Source of the DNA: DATGPD01 sp041398565
GTDB taxonomy: Bacteria > Planctomycetota > UBA1135 > UBA2386
NCBI GenBank assembly: GCA_041398565.1
Contig: JAWKUN010000002.1
Coordinates: forward strand, 620,001 to 684,000
Length of the DNA: 64,000 bases
Reading direction: 5' to 3'
A program made the translations under genes and the position numbers. The notes below the pieces were generated by a model. That model saw only the letters and a list, made by a program, of their open reading frames with translations. It made no database searches and was not told where the DNA came from. This document shows positions 44,425 to 53,801 of this stretch, one piece after another. The stretch's first letter is position 1. The number at the start of each line of letters is the position of its first letter.

Positions 44425-46968
44425 ATGCGGTTGGACCGGCCGGAGAGCGCGTTGGCTCTGGCGGCGTCGCTGGTGGCGTGCATGGCGAGGCCGGTCGCGG
44501 CGCAGGATCAGGACGCGCCACAGCAGATGCCGTTCGGCTGGACCTCGCCGGCAGTGTACGAGGGACGCAAGGTCGCGGCCATCGAGGTCGAGCCCGGCGG
44601 CACCCTGGGCGACACGGTGCGGGCCATGCTGCGACTCAAGGTGGGGGAGCCGCTGGCCGTGCGCCTGGTGCGAGAAGACCTCGGGGTGATCTGGACCCAG
44701 ATGAGCCTGCCTGGAGCCGCCTACGCCCGGGAGACGGCCGACGGCTCGGTGGTGGTGCTCTATCGCGTGAAGGACGCGTCCATCTACACGCGGCACGAGT
44801 TCAAGGGTCTCAGTCACTTCACGCTGTCCCAGGTCAACACCTTCCTGAAGCTGACCCAGGTGCGCCAATGGACGGACTGGCTGGCAGCGACGCAGGCACA
44901 GCAGCTGCAGGAGCGCTACCGCGAGGACGGCTACCTGCACGCGCGTGTGGACGTGCGTACCGACCCGCTGAAGCGGACGGTCACGTTCCTCGTCGACGAG
45001 GGGCCGCAATGCAAGGTGACCGACGTGCACTTCCGCGGCAACACGGCGTTCCCGGCCACCGCGCTGTTCAACCTGTTCGACAACCTGATCGGCGGAGCCA
45101 AGCTCGAGTTGCCGCCGGGTGTGCTCATCACCGAGCCGTACAACGAGCGCAAGGCACAGCAGGACGTCGAACGTCTGGTCCTGTTCTACCGGCGGAAGGG
45201 CTATCGCGACGCCGAGGTCGACCTGGTCGGGACCGACTTCACGCCCGACGGCACGGGCGTCGAGCTGACCTACTTGATCGACGAGGGGCCGCGCTATCGG
45301 GTCGCCAGCGTCGACGTGCGGCCGACACCGCCCGGTGGGCGCAGCGCACCCTACTACGCCGCCGACGAGCTTCGCGGCCTGATCAAGACGAAGCCCGGCG
45401 ACTACTACGACCTCGACCAGATCAACCTCGACGTGCGCGCGTTGGAGAAGTTCTACGGCAAGCGCGGTCATCCCTCGCAGCGTCGCTACGGGCGCAGCGG
45501 CGTGCGGCTGGAGAACATGTTCGACGTCGAAGGGCCGGTGGAGGTGTTCGATGGCGACAAGCCGGAAGTGCACCTCGTGTTCGAGGTGAAGGAGGGGTCG
45601 CCGAAGACCGTGCGCGACGTGATCGTCCACGGCAACGCCGGCACCCAGGACGAGGTCATCCGCCGCCGCATCCGCGTGTTGCCCGGCGAGACTCTAGACA
45701 TGGATCGACTCGAACGGGCGCAGGGAGCGCTGGAGTCGCTGCGCTACTTCGAGAGCCCGCAGTCGCCGGTGGGTGTCGACATGCTGCTGCTGCCGACCGA
45801 TCAGCCCGACGTGATCGACGTGCAGACGGATGTCACCGAGGGCAACACCGGCGCGTTCCTGTGGGGGGTCGGGGTCAGCTCGGACCTCGGTGTGCAGGGC
45901 AACGTCGAGTTCCGTAAGCGCAACTTCGACCTGTTCCGCATGCCATCGGCGTGGGACCCGGGCACCGTCATCAGCGAGATCGCCGACAACAAGGCCTTCC
46001 ACGGCGCCGGTCAGGATCTCGACATGACCTTCCGCCCGGGCACGCGACGCACCGACTTCGTCATCGGCTTCTACGAGCCCGACCTGTTCGCACAGCAGTT
46101 CGACACCATCGGCCTGCGCGTGCGTGGCTACCACACGCGCCGTCTGTGGGAGTCGTTCGTCGCCAGCTCGCTCGGCGCAACCGTGGGCATCGAGCGCAAC
46201 CTGTCGGAGTTCGTGCGCGTCGGCCTGACCGCTCAGCACGAGACCCTGCGCGTGCGCGATGTCGACGCCAATGCGCCGCGCCTGGTGTACGACGCCGAGG
46301 GGGCGACCGAGCTGCGGTCGCTGTCTGCCGATGTCCGCTACTTCACCATCGACCGGGGTTGGCGGCCGACGGACGGGATCGACGCCCGCGCCTACTACGA
46401 GCTGTTCGGCGGCTTCCTGGGTGGTGGTGCCGACTTCTTTCGCACCGGGGTCACGGCGGCCGTGTACTTCCCGCTGTGGGAAGACGAGCGCGAGCGGCGC
46501 CACGTTCTGTACCTGCGCAACGCCTTCGAGATCGCCGACACGTTCGGCGGCACGCGCGACGTCTTCCCCACCGAGCGCTTCTACATGGGGGGCGGGCAGG
46601 TGGGGGGGCCGATCCTGCGCGGGTTCGCGCGAGAACGGGCCGGGCCGACCCAGTTCGGCCAGCCCACCGGCGGCGAAGCGCGCTACCTGGCCACCGTCGA
46701 GTACGGCTTCCCCATCTTCTCGACCCGTCTGCAGGGGCAGTTCTTCGAGACGGAGATCGTGCGCGGCGTGATCCTCTCCGACCTCGGTCTGCTGGGCAGC
46801 TCGCTGACCAGCCGCGACTTCGGCGAGCCGCGCCTGGCGGTGGGCTGCGGCCTCCGCATCACCATCCCGGGCCTCAACCTGCCCCTCGCGATCGACCTGG
46901 CCTGGCCGATCCTCTTCCAGGAGACGGACGACCGGCGTCAGTTCTACTTCACCCTGTCGCCGCGGTAG
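44425..46968 (+). CDS. BamA/Omp85-family outer-membrane protein
   Basis: 847 residues from the ATG at 44425 (an in-frame TTG at 44398 overlaps dnaB). Signal peptide to about residue 30 (PVAAQ). Several POTRA-like domains follow (VKDASIYTRHEFKGLSHF; DEGPQCKVTDVHFRGN; DEGPRYRVASVDVRP; VRDVIVHGNAGTQDEV), then a C-terminal 16-strand surface-antigen barrel with the VRGY/RGF loop (ILRGFARE, lid-lock type). The family inserts beta-barrel proteins. The last residues are YFTLSPR, without the usual terminal Phe/Trp, and the gene is in tandem with dnaB, not with skp or lpx genes. Confidence 0.85.
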   Translation: MRLDRPESALALAASLVACMARPVAAQDQDAPQQMPFGWTSPAVYEGRKVAAIEVEPGGTLGDTVRAMLRLKVGEPLAVRLVREDLGVIWTQMSLPGAAYARETADGSVVVLYRVKDASIYTRHEFKGLSHFTLSQVNTFLKLTQVRQWTDWLAATQAQQLQERYREDGYLHARVDVRTDPLKRTVTFLVDEGPQCKVTDVHFRGNTAFPATALFNLFDNLIGGAKLELPPGVLITEPYNERKAQQDVERLVLFYRRKGYRDAEVDLVGTDFTPDGTGVELTYLIDEGPRYRVASVDVRPTPPGGRSAPYYAADELRGLIKTKPGDYYDLDQINLDVRALEKFYGKRGHPSQRRYGRSGVRLENMFDVEGPVEVFDGDKPEVHLVFEVKEGSPKTVRDVIVHGNAGTQDEVIRRRIRVLPGETLDMDRLERAQGALESLRYFESPQSPVGVDMLLLPTDQPDVIDVQTDVTEGNTGAFLWGVGVSSDLGVQGNVEFRKRNFDLFRMPSAWDPGTVISEIADNKAFHGAGQDLDMTFRPGTRRTDFVIGFYEPDLFAQQFDTIGLRVRGYHTRRLWESFVASSLGATVGIERNLSEFVRVGLTAQHETLRVRDVDANAPRLVYDAEGATELRSLSADVRYFTIDRGWRPTDGIDARAYYELFGGFLGGGADFFRTGVTAAVYFPLWEDERERRHVLYLRNAFEIADTFGGTRDVFPTERFYMGGGQVGGPILRGFARERAGPTQFGQPTGGEARYLATVEYGFPIFSTRLQGQFFETEIVRGVILSDLGLLGSSLTSRDFGEPRLAVGCGLRITIPGLNLPLAIDLAWPILFQETDDRRQFYFTLSPR

Positions 46969-47324
46969 GCTCGAGGCTGTCGGCGCGTCGATGCGGGCCG
47001 AGGGCCCGATCGCCTTGCCTACGGACCCGCCGGATGGGGGGCGGGTGCCGCCGGGGGCCGCGGCTTCCAGCCGGCCTCCGACCAGGGATCCACGGAGCTC
47101 CATTGTCCCCGCTCGGCCGCGCGGCTATGAGTACGGCGACGTTGCGTCCGACCGACGGAGGCACCGTCCCGCATCCGGGACGACGCCATCGCAACGCCGG
47201 CTCCTCCTCCCGGGCCGATTCCTTCCTTGAGACCTCTCCACGTGGATGCCTTCCCTGGTCGATTACAGACCCGGAAGTCTGTCGACCGTAGGGGGTTGTG
47301 ACCCACGAGCTCCCGAGGTCCGCG
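46969..47324 (+). other. intergenic region upstream of the actin-like cluster
   Basis: 356 nt without a credible gene. It carries the inverted repeat at 47257-47287 and an AGG 6 nt before the ATG at 47325. Confidence 0.45.
47257..47287 (+). promoter_or_regulatory. bulged inverted repeat before the actin-like cluster
   Basis: GGTCGA and CAGAC (47257-47262, 47266-47270) pair with GTCTG and TCGACC (47277-47281, 47282-47287); a 3-nt TTA bulge separates the left blocks and the loop is 6 nt. It could be an operator or leader hairpin 38 nt before the BY-kinase start. Confidence 0.4.
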
Positions 47325-48101
47325 ATGAGCATGCGACTGTTCGGTAAACGCGGGGACGAGCCGGATCCGCCGGCCCTGCCCGAAGACCTCGTGGTCGTCG
47401 TCGACCGCGCGATCAATCCGTACCTCGTGAGCTTCCACGATCCGACCGGATTCCGCGCGGAGCAGGTCCGTGGTCTGCGCAACAAGCTCATGGCGATGAA
47501 TCCGGAAGGGCTCGCCAGGACCTTGGTCGTGTCTTCGGCCATGCGGGGCGAAGGCAAGTCGGTGACCTCGATCAACCTGGCCATCGCCTTTGCCGAGCAA
47601 GAGCGCAATCCGGTGCTCCTCGTCGACGCGGATCTGCGTAGTCCAAGCGTGCAGAAGTACCTCAACCTCAACGTCCGGCGCGGGCTCGCGGACGTCCTCC
47701 TCGGACGCGTCGCGCTCGACGACGCCGTGCAGAGCTCCGGCGTGCGCAACCTGTTCGTCCTCGGAGCCGGGCGTGCCCTGTCGCGGCCGTCGGAGATCCT
47801 GACGCCGCAGCGGCTCGAGGCGCTGTTCGACGCGTTCAAGGAGCGCTACCAGTACACCATCATCGACACCCCGCCGGTGTTGCCCGCGACCGACGCGAGC
47901 GTCATCGCCGCGCGGGCCGACGGAACGCTGCTGGTCGTGCGCATGGAGCACTCGGCGAAGTCGCAGACCAAGCAGGCGCTGCGTCAGCTGCAGGATCTGG
48001 GCGCCAACGTGCTCGGGTCGTTCGCGACCCAGGTGCGCGGGGTCGACCCCGACCGCATGGGCTACGCCTATCCCGGCGAGGGAGAGGGAGACGGAGCATG
48101 A
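47325..48101 (+). CDS. cytoplasmic BY-kinase/ParA-like P-loop ATPase
   Basis: 258 residues from the ATG at 47325; an in-frame GTG at 47298 is possible but its purine-rich tract is too close. Walker A SAMRGEGKS (about 70-78), the second A' site LLVDADLRSP and TIIDTPPVLP for Walker B place it with CpsD/CapB-type bacterial tyrosine kinases and ParA/MinD relatives. It lacks transmembrane helices and the C-terminal Tyr cluster: only YAYPGEG is seen. It overlaps the coiled-coil gene by 4 nt. Inference: an ATP switch that controls the adjacent actin, rather than a polysaccharide-export kinase. Confidence 0.78.
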   Translation: MSMRLFGKRGDEPDPPALPEDLVVVVDRAINPYLVSFHDPTGFRAEQVRGLRNKLMAMNPEGLARTLVVSSAMRGEGKSVTSINLAIAFAEQERNPVLLVDADLRSPSVQKYLNLNVRRGLADVLLGRVALDDAVQSSGVRNLFVLGAGRALSRPSEILTPQRLEALFDAFKERYQYTIIDTPPVLPATDASVIAARADGTLLVVRMEHSAKSQTKQALRQLQDLGANVLGSFATQVRGVDPDRMGYAYPGEGEGDGA

Positions 48102-48883
48102 AGCGCCTGTCCGAGCAGCTGAAGAGCGCGGTGCGCGACATGGCGTATCGCACGTCGCTCGACCAGCTGAAGAAGCGTGGCGTCACGCAGGTCAACATGG
48201 TCAGCATGGACCGCATCGTCGCGTTGATCGACGAGGCGGTTCATCGCGCCGTCCGACATCACCTGATCGGCTCCGAGCGCGAGCAGGTGATCGACGCCAC
48301 CAAGGAAGAGTTCTTGCGCTTGATGCGCAACAACGAGGCGCTGGAGAACGAGGCCAACGAGCTGCGCAAGCTGCAGGGCCGGGCGGAGGACGAGCTCGAC
48401 ATGCTGCGCCGTGAGCTCAGCCAGGCTCAGCAGACGCTCGATGCCAAGCTGGCGGCGGCGGCCTTGCCGGCGCAGGCGCGGATCGAGGGCGAGAACGCCG
48501 AGTTGGTCAAGCGCTTCCTCGAGACGTTCAGCACCGTGCAGGACGCGGCAGGTACCAACATCGATCAGCTGCGCGACGGCACGCTGTCGCTGTTGCTCGA
48601 GTTCGTCGAAGGCGAGCGCAAACAGACGATCGCCGCCACCGAGGCAGCGCGCAACCGCGAGATCGACCTGCTACAACGGCGGGTGACGAAGCTCACGTCG
48701 AGCCTCGAGGTGAGCGAGAAGCGCATGGTCGAACTGGCCGCATTGAAAAACATCGACCCTGGCATCAGCTCGATCTACCGGGATGTGCAGGGGCTCGACA
48801 GCCAGGACGCGTTGTTCAAGAAGAAGTCGGCCCTCATGGCCGACATCTTCAAGGCCAACCTGGCATTGCAGAAGAAGGCATGA
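48098..48883 (+). CDS. coiled-coil protein in the actin cluster
   Basis: 261 residues, not matched to a known family. Three helical parts: an N-terminal helix-rich block (about 1-60), a heptad-rich region (about 65-120; EALENEANELRKLQGRAEDELDML, given here only as a position), and a second coiled coil (about 160-225). The C-terminus has an Ile-Asp-Pro-Gly-Ile motif (DPGISSIYRDVQGLDSQDAL). It lies between an ATPase and an actin-like gene with a 4-nt overlap upstream and 21 nt downstream, suggesting an adaptor or cross-linker of the filament. Confidence 0.7.
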   Translation: MKRLSEQLKSAVRDMAYRTSLDQLKKRGVTQVNMVSMDRIVALIDEAVHRAVRHHLIGSEREQVIDATKEEFLRLMRNNEALENEANELRKLQGRAEDELDMLRRELSQAQQTLDAKLAAAALPAQARIEGENAELVKRFLETFSTVQDAAGTNIDQLRDGTLSLLLEFVEGERKQTIAATEAARNREIDLLQRRVTKLTSSLEVSEKRMVELAALKNIDPGISSIYRDVQGLDSQDALFKKKSALMADIFKANLALQKKA

Positions 48884-48904
48884 CGCGAGCGGAAGGTTAG
48901 GGCA

Positions 48905-49978
48905 ATGAACGAGAACGATGCAGGCGCCGAGGGCGCGCCAGTGACGAAGGACCACGGCGTCCTCTACGTGGGCATGGACTTGGGCACTTCCCGCACATCC
49001 GTGTCCGCCAGCAACGGCGTGCGCGAGACCGTGTACTCGGTGGTGGGATACCCCAAGGACGTGGTGGCGCAGAAGCTGCTGAAGAAGGACGTCCTGTTCG
49101 GCAAGGAGGCGATCGAGAAGCGCCTGTCGCTGAAGTTCTACCGTCCCCTCGAGAAGGGGCGGCTGAAGTTCAGCCAGCACGACGCTGCGGTGGAGGCGGA
49201 GAACGTGCGGGCCGCCAAGGACCTCATCAAGGAGGCTGTCCGGCTGTCCAAGCCGCGCAAGGACGAACTCGTCTACTGCGTCATCGGCGCCCCCGCCCAG
49301 GCTTCGGTCAAGAACCGCGAAGCGATCATCGATGCCGCGCGCGAGTCGGTCGACTCGGTGATGTTGTGCAGCGAACCGTTCGCCGTCGCCTACGGACTCG
49401 ACATGCTCGAGGACGTGCTGGTGATCGACATCGGGGCCGGCACCACCGACCTGTGCCGGATGCACGGCACCATGCCTGAAGAAGCCGACCAGATCACCTT
49501 CGACGTCGCCGGCGATGCGGTCGACGACGAGTTGACGCGGCTCATCAAGGAGGCGCACCCGGATGCCCAGTTCACCAAGGAGATGGTGAAGGAGATCAAG
49601 GAGCGCTACTCGTACCTGGGTGACCCGCCCGAGCGCGCCGTCGTCGACTTGCCCATCCGTGGCAAGCCGACACCGCTCGACGTCACCGAGTTGGTCAAGC
49701 AGGCATGCGCGATCCTGGTGCCGCCGATCGTCGATGGTTTGAACCGCCTGATCTCGAGTTTCGACCCCGAGTTCCAGCACAAGCTGCGCAACCGAGTGTT
49801 GCTCGCCGGCGGCGGTTCGATGATCAAGAACCTCGACAGCGCCATCGAGCTGGCGATGAAGCGCGACCTCGGCGGTGGCCGGGTGCAGCACGCGCAAGAG
49901 CCGGTCTACGGCGGCGCCAACGGTGCGCTGAAGATCGCGCACGACATGCCAGAAGAGTTCTGGGAGAAGCTGCGCTAG
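48905..49978 (+). CDS. MamK-like actin-family filament protein
   Basis: 357 residues. The actin fold motifs are complete: phosphate-1 MDLGTSRTS (about 23-31), phosphate-2 VIDIGAGTTDL (about 174-184), connecting and adenosine blocks AGGGSMIKNL and the C-terminal APVYGG-type motif. The SVVGYPKDVV block near residue 46 and the IGAPAQAS and SEPFAVAYGLD segments resemble MamK, the magnetosome actin, more closely than MreB, ParM or FtsA. No other magnetosome gene lies in the window. Third gene of a tight cluster; its stop faces the HAD gene, 34 nt apart. Confidence 0.8.
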   Translation: MNENDAGAEGAPVTKDHGVLYVGMDLGTSRTSVSASNGVRETVYSVVGYPKDVVAQKLLKKDVLFGKEAIEKRLSLKFYRPLEKGRLKFSQHDAAVEAENVRAAKDLIKEAVRLSKPRKDELVYCVIGAPAQASVKNREAIIDAARESVDSVMLCSEPFAVAYGLDMLEDVLVIDIGAGTTDLCRMHGTMPEEADQITFDVAGDAVDDELTRLIKEAHPDAQFTKEMVKEIKERYSYLGDPPERAVVDLPIRGKPTPLDVTELVKQACAILVPPIVDGLNRLISSFDPEFQHKLRNRVLLAGGGSMIKNLDSAIELAMKRDLGGGRVQHAQEPVYGGANGALKIAHDMPEEFWEKLR

Positions 49979-50012
49979 CTGGCCGGCGGCGCGCTGCCGG
50001 TCGAATCGGCGG

Positions 50013-50735
50013 TCAGAAGCCGTAGTCCTTCACCAGGATCTGGCGCAGCTCGTAGAAGTTCGAGATGACGTGGTCCGGCGCGTGCTTGGCAGGCGACTTC
50101 GCGTGACGACCCGAGCGGCGGTTGTGTACCGCCACGATCCCGAGCTCCTTGCAAGGGTCGACGTCGTGCGTGGTGTTGTCGCCGACGTACATGGTGCGCT
50201 GCGGTGACAGGCCGAGGGTGTCGAGCACGCGGCGGTAGAGCTTGGGGTTCGGCTTGTTGATGCCGATCTGGTCGGTGAAGAAGATGGCCTTGGGGGTCAG
50301 GAACTCGTTGATGCGCAGGCGGATCACCTTCTCCGCCTGCTTGATGGTCAGGCCGGCAGACACGATGCCGCGCACCACGGGCTTGGTGGCGAGCCAGTGC
50401 AAGACCTCGTACACGTCGTCGTAGACCTTGAGTTCGCTCCACTTGGTCTCGTGGTAGGCGCACACCCCGGCCGCCACCAGGATCGCCGGATTGCGCCCCT
50501 CGCTCGCCGCCGGCGGTAGGCGGGAGATCACCTTGTCGAAGTGCTGGGGGTAGTTGGAGGAGAACTCCGCCAGCACCTCTTCCAGCTCGCGCATGCAGGT
50601 CTCGCGGTCCACCCGCAGACCCGCCTTGACCATCGCGTCGACCGCTGCCCGCCGTGCCTTGTCCGCGAAGACGGTGGTGGAGAACAGCGTGTCGTCGATA
50701 TCGAAGAAGATCGCGTCGAGGAGCTGGGCGCCCAT
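50013..50735 (-). CDS. HAD-superfamily phosphatase
   Basis: 240 residues. All four HAD motifs: FFDIDDTLF (Asp nucleophile pair), a Ser in VSAGL, the Lys in NKPNPKLY and VGDNTTHDV. The cap domain is a small helical C1 type. Substrate unknown; similar HADs act on phosphosugars or pyridoxal phosphates. It lies 50 nt after secretin 1 on the same strand. Confidence 0.82.
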   Translation of the reverse strand: MGAQLLDAIFFDIDDTLFSTTVFADKARRAAVDAMVKAGLRVDRETCMRELEEVLAEFSSNYPQHFDKVISRLPPAASEGRNPAILVAAGVCAYHETKWSELKVYDDVYEVLHWLATKPVVRGIVSAGLTIKQAEKVIRLRINEFLTPKAIFFTDQIGINKPNPKLYRRVLDTLGLSPQRTMYVGDNTTHDVDPCKELGIVAVHNRRSGRHAKSPAKHAPDHVISNFYELRQILVKDYGF

Positions 50736-50785
50736 TGCGGTGCCAGGAGCGTATCACCGGCCCGCGGGCGCACCAAGGCGCGCGA

Positions 50786-53332
50786 TCAGCGCTTCTCCAT
50801 GTGGTCGCGCACGTCGGTCACGGTGGCGCGGATCAGCACCATGAGCGAAGAGTTCTCGTCGGCGATGCCCTCCTGCTTGAACAGGAAGGAGACCAGCGGC
50901 AGCTTGCCGAAGAAGGGCACCTCGGCGCGACGCTCGGTGGTGAGGACTTCGCGCAGGCCACCGATCAGCACCGAGCCACCGTCGGGCACGGTCACCGTCG
51001 TCGCGAACTGGCGGACGGTCATGGTCGGCAGCTGCAGGGTGACCGGCAGGGTCGAGCCGGCCAGCGACGTGGTGAAGGTCGGGATCGGCAGCTGCAACTC
51101 CGCCACGGTCGGCTGCAAGTTGAGGGTGATGTGCTTACGGTCGAAGGAGATGACCGGGCGGACGTCGAGGGCCAAGCCGTCTTGGATCACGTCGACCTTG
51201 GGGTCGGCGATGAACGACGCCTGCGCCACTTCCACCTCGTAGTCCTTCACGTAGGACGTCTGGTTGATGACAGCCACGTGCGCCCGTTGCGAGTTGATGA
51301 CCAACAGTTGTTGCCCGTTGACCAACTGCACGTCTTGGCGCTTCTCGACGGCGCGCAGGATCGTCTGCAGCTGCAGGTCGTCGAGCCAGGTCCAGGCGGC
51401 AGTCAGGCCGCCGGTGCTGGTCAGGTTGCGAGCCAGGCGGTTCGAGAAGAAGTTCTCGGTGCGGGCGCGGACGTCGCCGTCGCCGCCGTCGTTGAAGAAC
51501 GCACCCGACGTGGGGGCGCCGGCCTCGTCGCCGGTGCCGGAGTTGTCCAGGCCCTGCGACGCGTTGTCGTCGAGCCGGTTGGTGACGTCGTCGAGCTGCG
51601 CCACCGAGCCCTTGCCGGAGCCGCCGAGACCGCGGAAGTCGACGCCGATCTCCTGCAGGAAGTTCTGGGTGATGGTCAAGAACTTGGACTCGATGCTGAC
51701 GATCGCCGTGGCGTAGCGCCGCAGCTCCTCGAGGAAGCGCTTGACCCGATCCTGCATCTCGGGATTGGCCGTCACCAGCAAGTAGCCGCTCTCCATGACG
51801 TCGATCTTGCCGCCGCCCTCGGCATCCCAGTAGCCGGCGCCGGTCGCATCCTGCACGTTGCCCTTGAGCGTCGTCGGATCGACGTAGGAGGTCTTCTCTT
51901 CGGCCTCGCCACCCGTGCGTGGGCCTGTGGCGTCACCGACCGGGATGTCGCGGATCGCCGGCGGGATGAAGTCGGTCAGCGGGAAGACCAGGTCGCGGAT
52001 GTCGTAGGTCTTGAGGATGTTGGCGCCGCCGGCCTTGGCCTTGGTGGTGAACTCGACCACGCCGTTGCGCACGGTCCAAGCCAGCTGCTCGCTCTTGCTG
52101 GCCAGGTAGGTCAGGAAGTTGGCGAGAGAAATGGGGGAGCCGATGTCGATCTGCGCGATCAGGCTCTCGGAGTCGATCGCCGCGCGCGCTTCCGGAGTGA
52201 TGATGATCGGGATGTCGGTGCGCGTCTGCAGCAGCTTGATGACGTCGCGGTAGGCCCCGGTCTCCTCGTTGAAGGAGAGCTTGTCGATCATCGTCGTGCG
52301 CACCTTGCTGCGCAGCTCGTCGTCGGCCGACACCGTCTCGTCCGTCGTCTTCACCAGGCGGCCGTTGGCGCGGCGCCACACCTCGTCGTTGACGCGGATG
52401 ATGTCGGTCTGCGGGATCTTGAGGTCGAGATCCGCTTCCTTCATGCGCGCCAGTTCGCGCACCTTGTCGGTGTAGTAGGTCTCGTCGCGGCGCTCGCGCT
52501 CGGCCTTGATCGCCGCGTTGTGCACGTTGCGCGCGGTCTCGTTGGTCGGGTCGAGCCGCATCGCCTCGAACGCCGACTCCTGCGCCGCCCGGAACTGGCG
52601 CCGCTCGAATGCCGTCATCGCCTCGCGGATGCGCTGGTTCACGCGCATGTCGCGGCGATCCTTCTCCGCCTGCTCGGCTGCGCGGAGCTTGTCGGCGATC
52701 TCGCGCTCGGCGGCGTCACGCTCGGCGCGCATCGCCTCGTCGCGCTGCGACTCTGCCTGCGCGAGTGACTCGTCGACCTGCCGGCTGAGCGGACCCCAAT
52801 CGAACGCGCTGCCGACCTCCAGGCTCAGCTTGGCGGCCTTGAGCTCTTGCACTGCGCCGGAGTAGTTGCCGCGTTCCATGAGCTGGCGAGCGCTGTCGAG
52901 GCGACCCTGCACCTCGGCGCGTGCTCGCTCCTCGCGGATCATCGCCAGTCGAGTCTGCTGCTCGGCGAAGGTGTTGATGTCGCCGGCGCCCTCGCCCTGC
53001 TCGGCGTTGATCTGGTTGAGGGTCTCGAGGACCTTGGCGTCTTGTGGCGCCAGGTCCTTGGCGCGCAGGATCAGCGCCTTGGCGTGGTCGAGCTTGCCCT
53101 CGCTGCGCAGCTTGCGCGCCTCTTCGAGGTAGTAGTCGACGAGCAGGCGCACGCGCTGAGCTTCCACCGAGCCCTGACCCTGCGGGTCCTGCGCGGCAGC
53201 TGCCGCGACCGCGGTGGTCGCGCCGGTCTGCGGGTCGATGCCAGGCGAATCCGTGGTCGCGCTGTCGGACTGGCACGAGCCGAGAACGAGCGCGACGGAT
53301 GGAACCAGGAGCGAGATACGTGACTTGAGCAT
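50786..53332 (-). CDS. secretin-like outer-membrane lipoprotein, copy 1
   Basis: 848 residues. Lipobox LGSC (Cys20). A charged helical region with TPR-like repeats (about 55-300), N0/N1-type short domains (about 350-500) and the C-terminal secretin core (about 560-848; VTVPDGGSVLIGGL near 785, then ALDVRPV and LPLVSFLF). Known: secretins form gated rings in the outer membrane. A shared FFxDGGDGD block, with RTE a few residues on, links it to copy 2. It has no adjacent ATPase, pilin or inner-membrane platform gene. Separated by 469 nt from ExbD 1. Confidence 0.85.
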   Translation of the reverse strand: MLKSRISLLVPSVALVLGSCQSDSATTDSPGIDPQTGATTAVAAAAAQDPQGQGSVEAQRVRLLVDYYLEEARKLRSEGKLDHAKALILRAKDLAPQDAKVLETLNQINAEQGEGAGDINTFAEQQTRLAMIREERARAEVQGRLDSARQLMERGNYSGAVQELKAAKLSLEVGSAFDWGPLSRQVDESLAQAESQRDEAMRAERDAAEREIADKLRAAEQAEKDRRDMRVNQRIREAMTAFERRQFRAAQESAFEAMRLDPTNETARNVHNAAIKAERERRDETYYTDKVRELARMKEADLDLKIPQTDIIRVNDEVWRRANGRLVKTTDETVSADDELRSKVRTTMIDKLSFNEETGAYRDVIKLLQTRTDIPIIITPEARAAIDSESLIAQIDIGSPISLANFLTYLASKSEQLAWTVRNGVVEFTTKAKAGGANILKTYDIRDLVFPLTDFIPPAIRDIPVGDATGPRTGGEAEEKTSYVDPTTLKGNVQDATGAGYWDAEGGGKIDVMESGYLLVTANPEMQDRVKRFLEELRRYATAIVSIESKFLTITQNFLQEIGVDFRGLGGSGKGSVAQLDDVTNRLDDNASQGLDNSGTGDEAGAPTSGAFFNDGGDGDVRARTENFFSNRLARNLTSTGGLTAAWTWLDDLQLQTILRAVEKRQDVQLVNGQQLLVINSQRAHVAVINQTSYVKDYEVEVAQASFIADPKVDVIQDGLALDVRPVISFDRKHITLNLQPTVAELQLPIPTFTTSLAGSTLPVTLQLPTMTVRQFATTVTVPDGGSVLIGGLREVLTTERRAEVPFFGKLPLVSFLFKQEGIADENSSLMVLIRATVTDVRDHMEKR

Positions 53333-53801
53333 GCTTGCTGTCACCGAGGGTGCGAGCGGAACGATCGTCCGTGGTGGGCGGGGGGTGCGTTGCGGGAGTC
53401 GAAGCAACACAGCCGAGCAAAGAACGCAGTCAGCGGTGGGGCGACACCGCGTGGGGCGGAAGGTAGCCGGCTGCACAGTGCGGTGCCAGCGAGATTTGTG
53501 GAGTTCGCGCGCCGCCGTTCACGAACCGGCGCGGCTCGAACAGCTCGCAGCCGGCGGGCGCTCCCGAGCCTGACGGCGCTGCGGGCCGACCTGAGGCGGC
53601 CGCGGGTTGCTCGACTGCCGGGCCTCACAAACGGTCCTTCCTCACGCGGTCCAGACGGCCTTTCCCAACCCGGGCGTCCGGACCGTCCCAATTGCCGGGC
53701 CCGCTGCCGGTGGGCTGCTGCGCCGGCTCCTGCCGGGGCTCGATCCGATGTCACCGGGATCGGCACGTGCTAGCGTCCGCCTGCGGCTTTGCGCTGGGTC
53801 G
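53333..53801 (-). other. intergenic region between ExbD 1 and secretin 1
   Basis: 469 nt with no gene I would defend. It presumably holds the promoter of secretin 1 and the end of the ExbB/ExbD operon, but no clear hexamer pair or terminator is seen. Confidence 0.4.

Noticed and set aside
47298..47324. GTG at 47298 as the BY-kinase start
   Set aside because: Its purine-rich tract is too close (2-3 nt), while the ATG at 47325 has AGG at a good distance.
48905..49978. Magnetosome island
   Set aside because: Only the MamK-like actin is seen; no mamA, B, M, O, E or other magnetosome genes flank it.
49979..50012. Terminator hairpin between the actin-like and HAD genes
   Set aside because: Only a 7-bp stem with a mismatch can be drawn; too weak to list.
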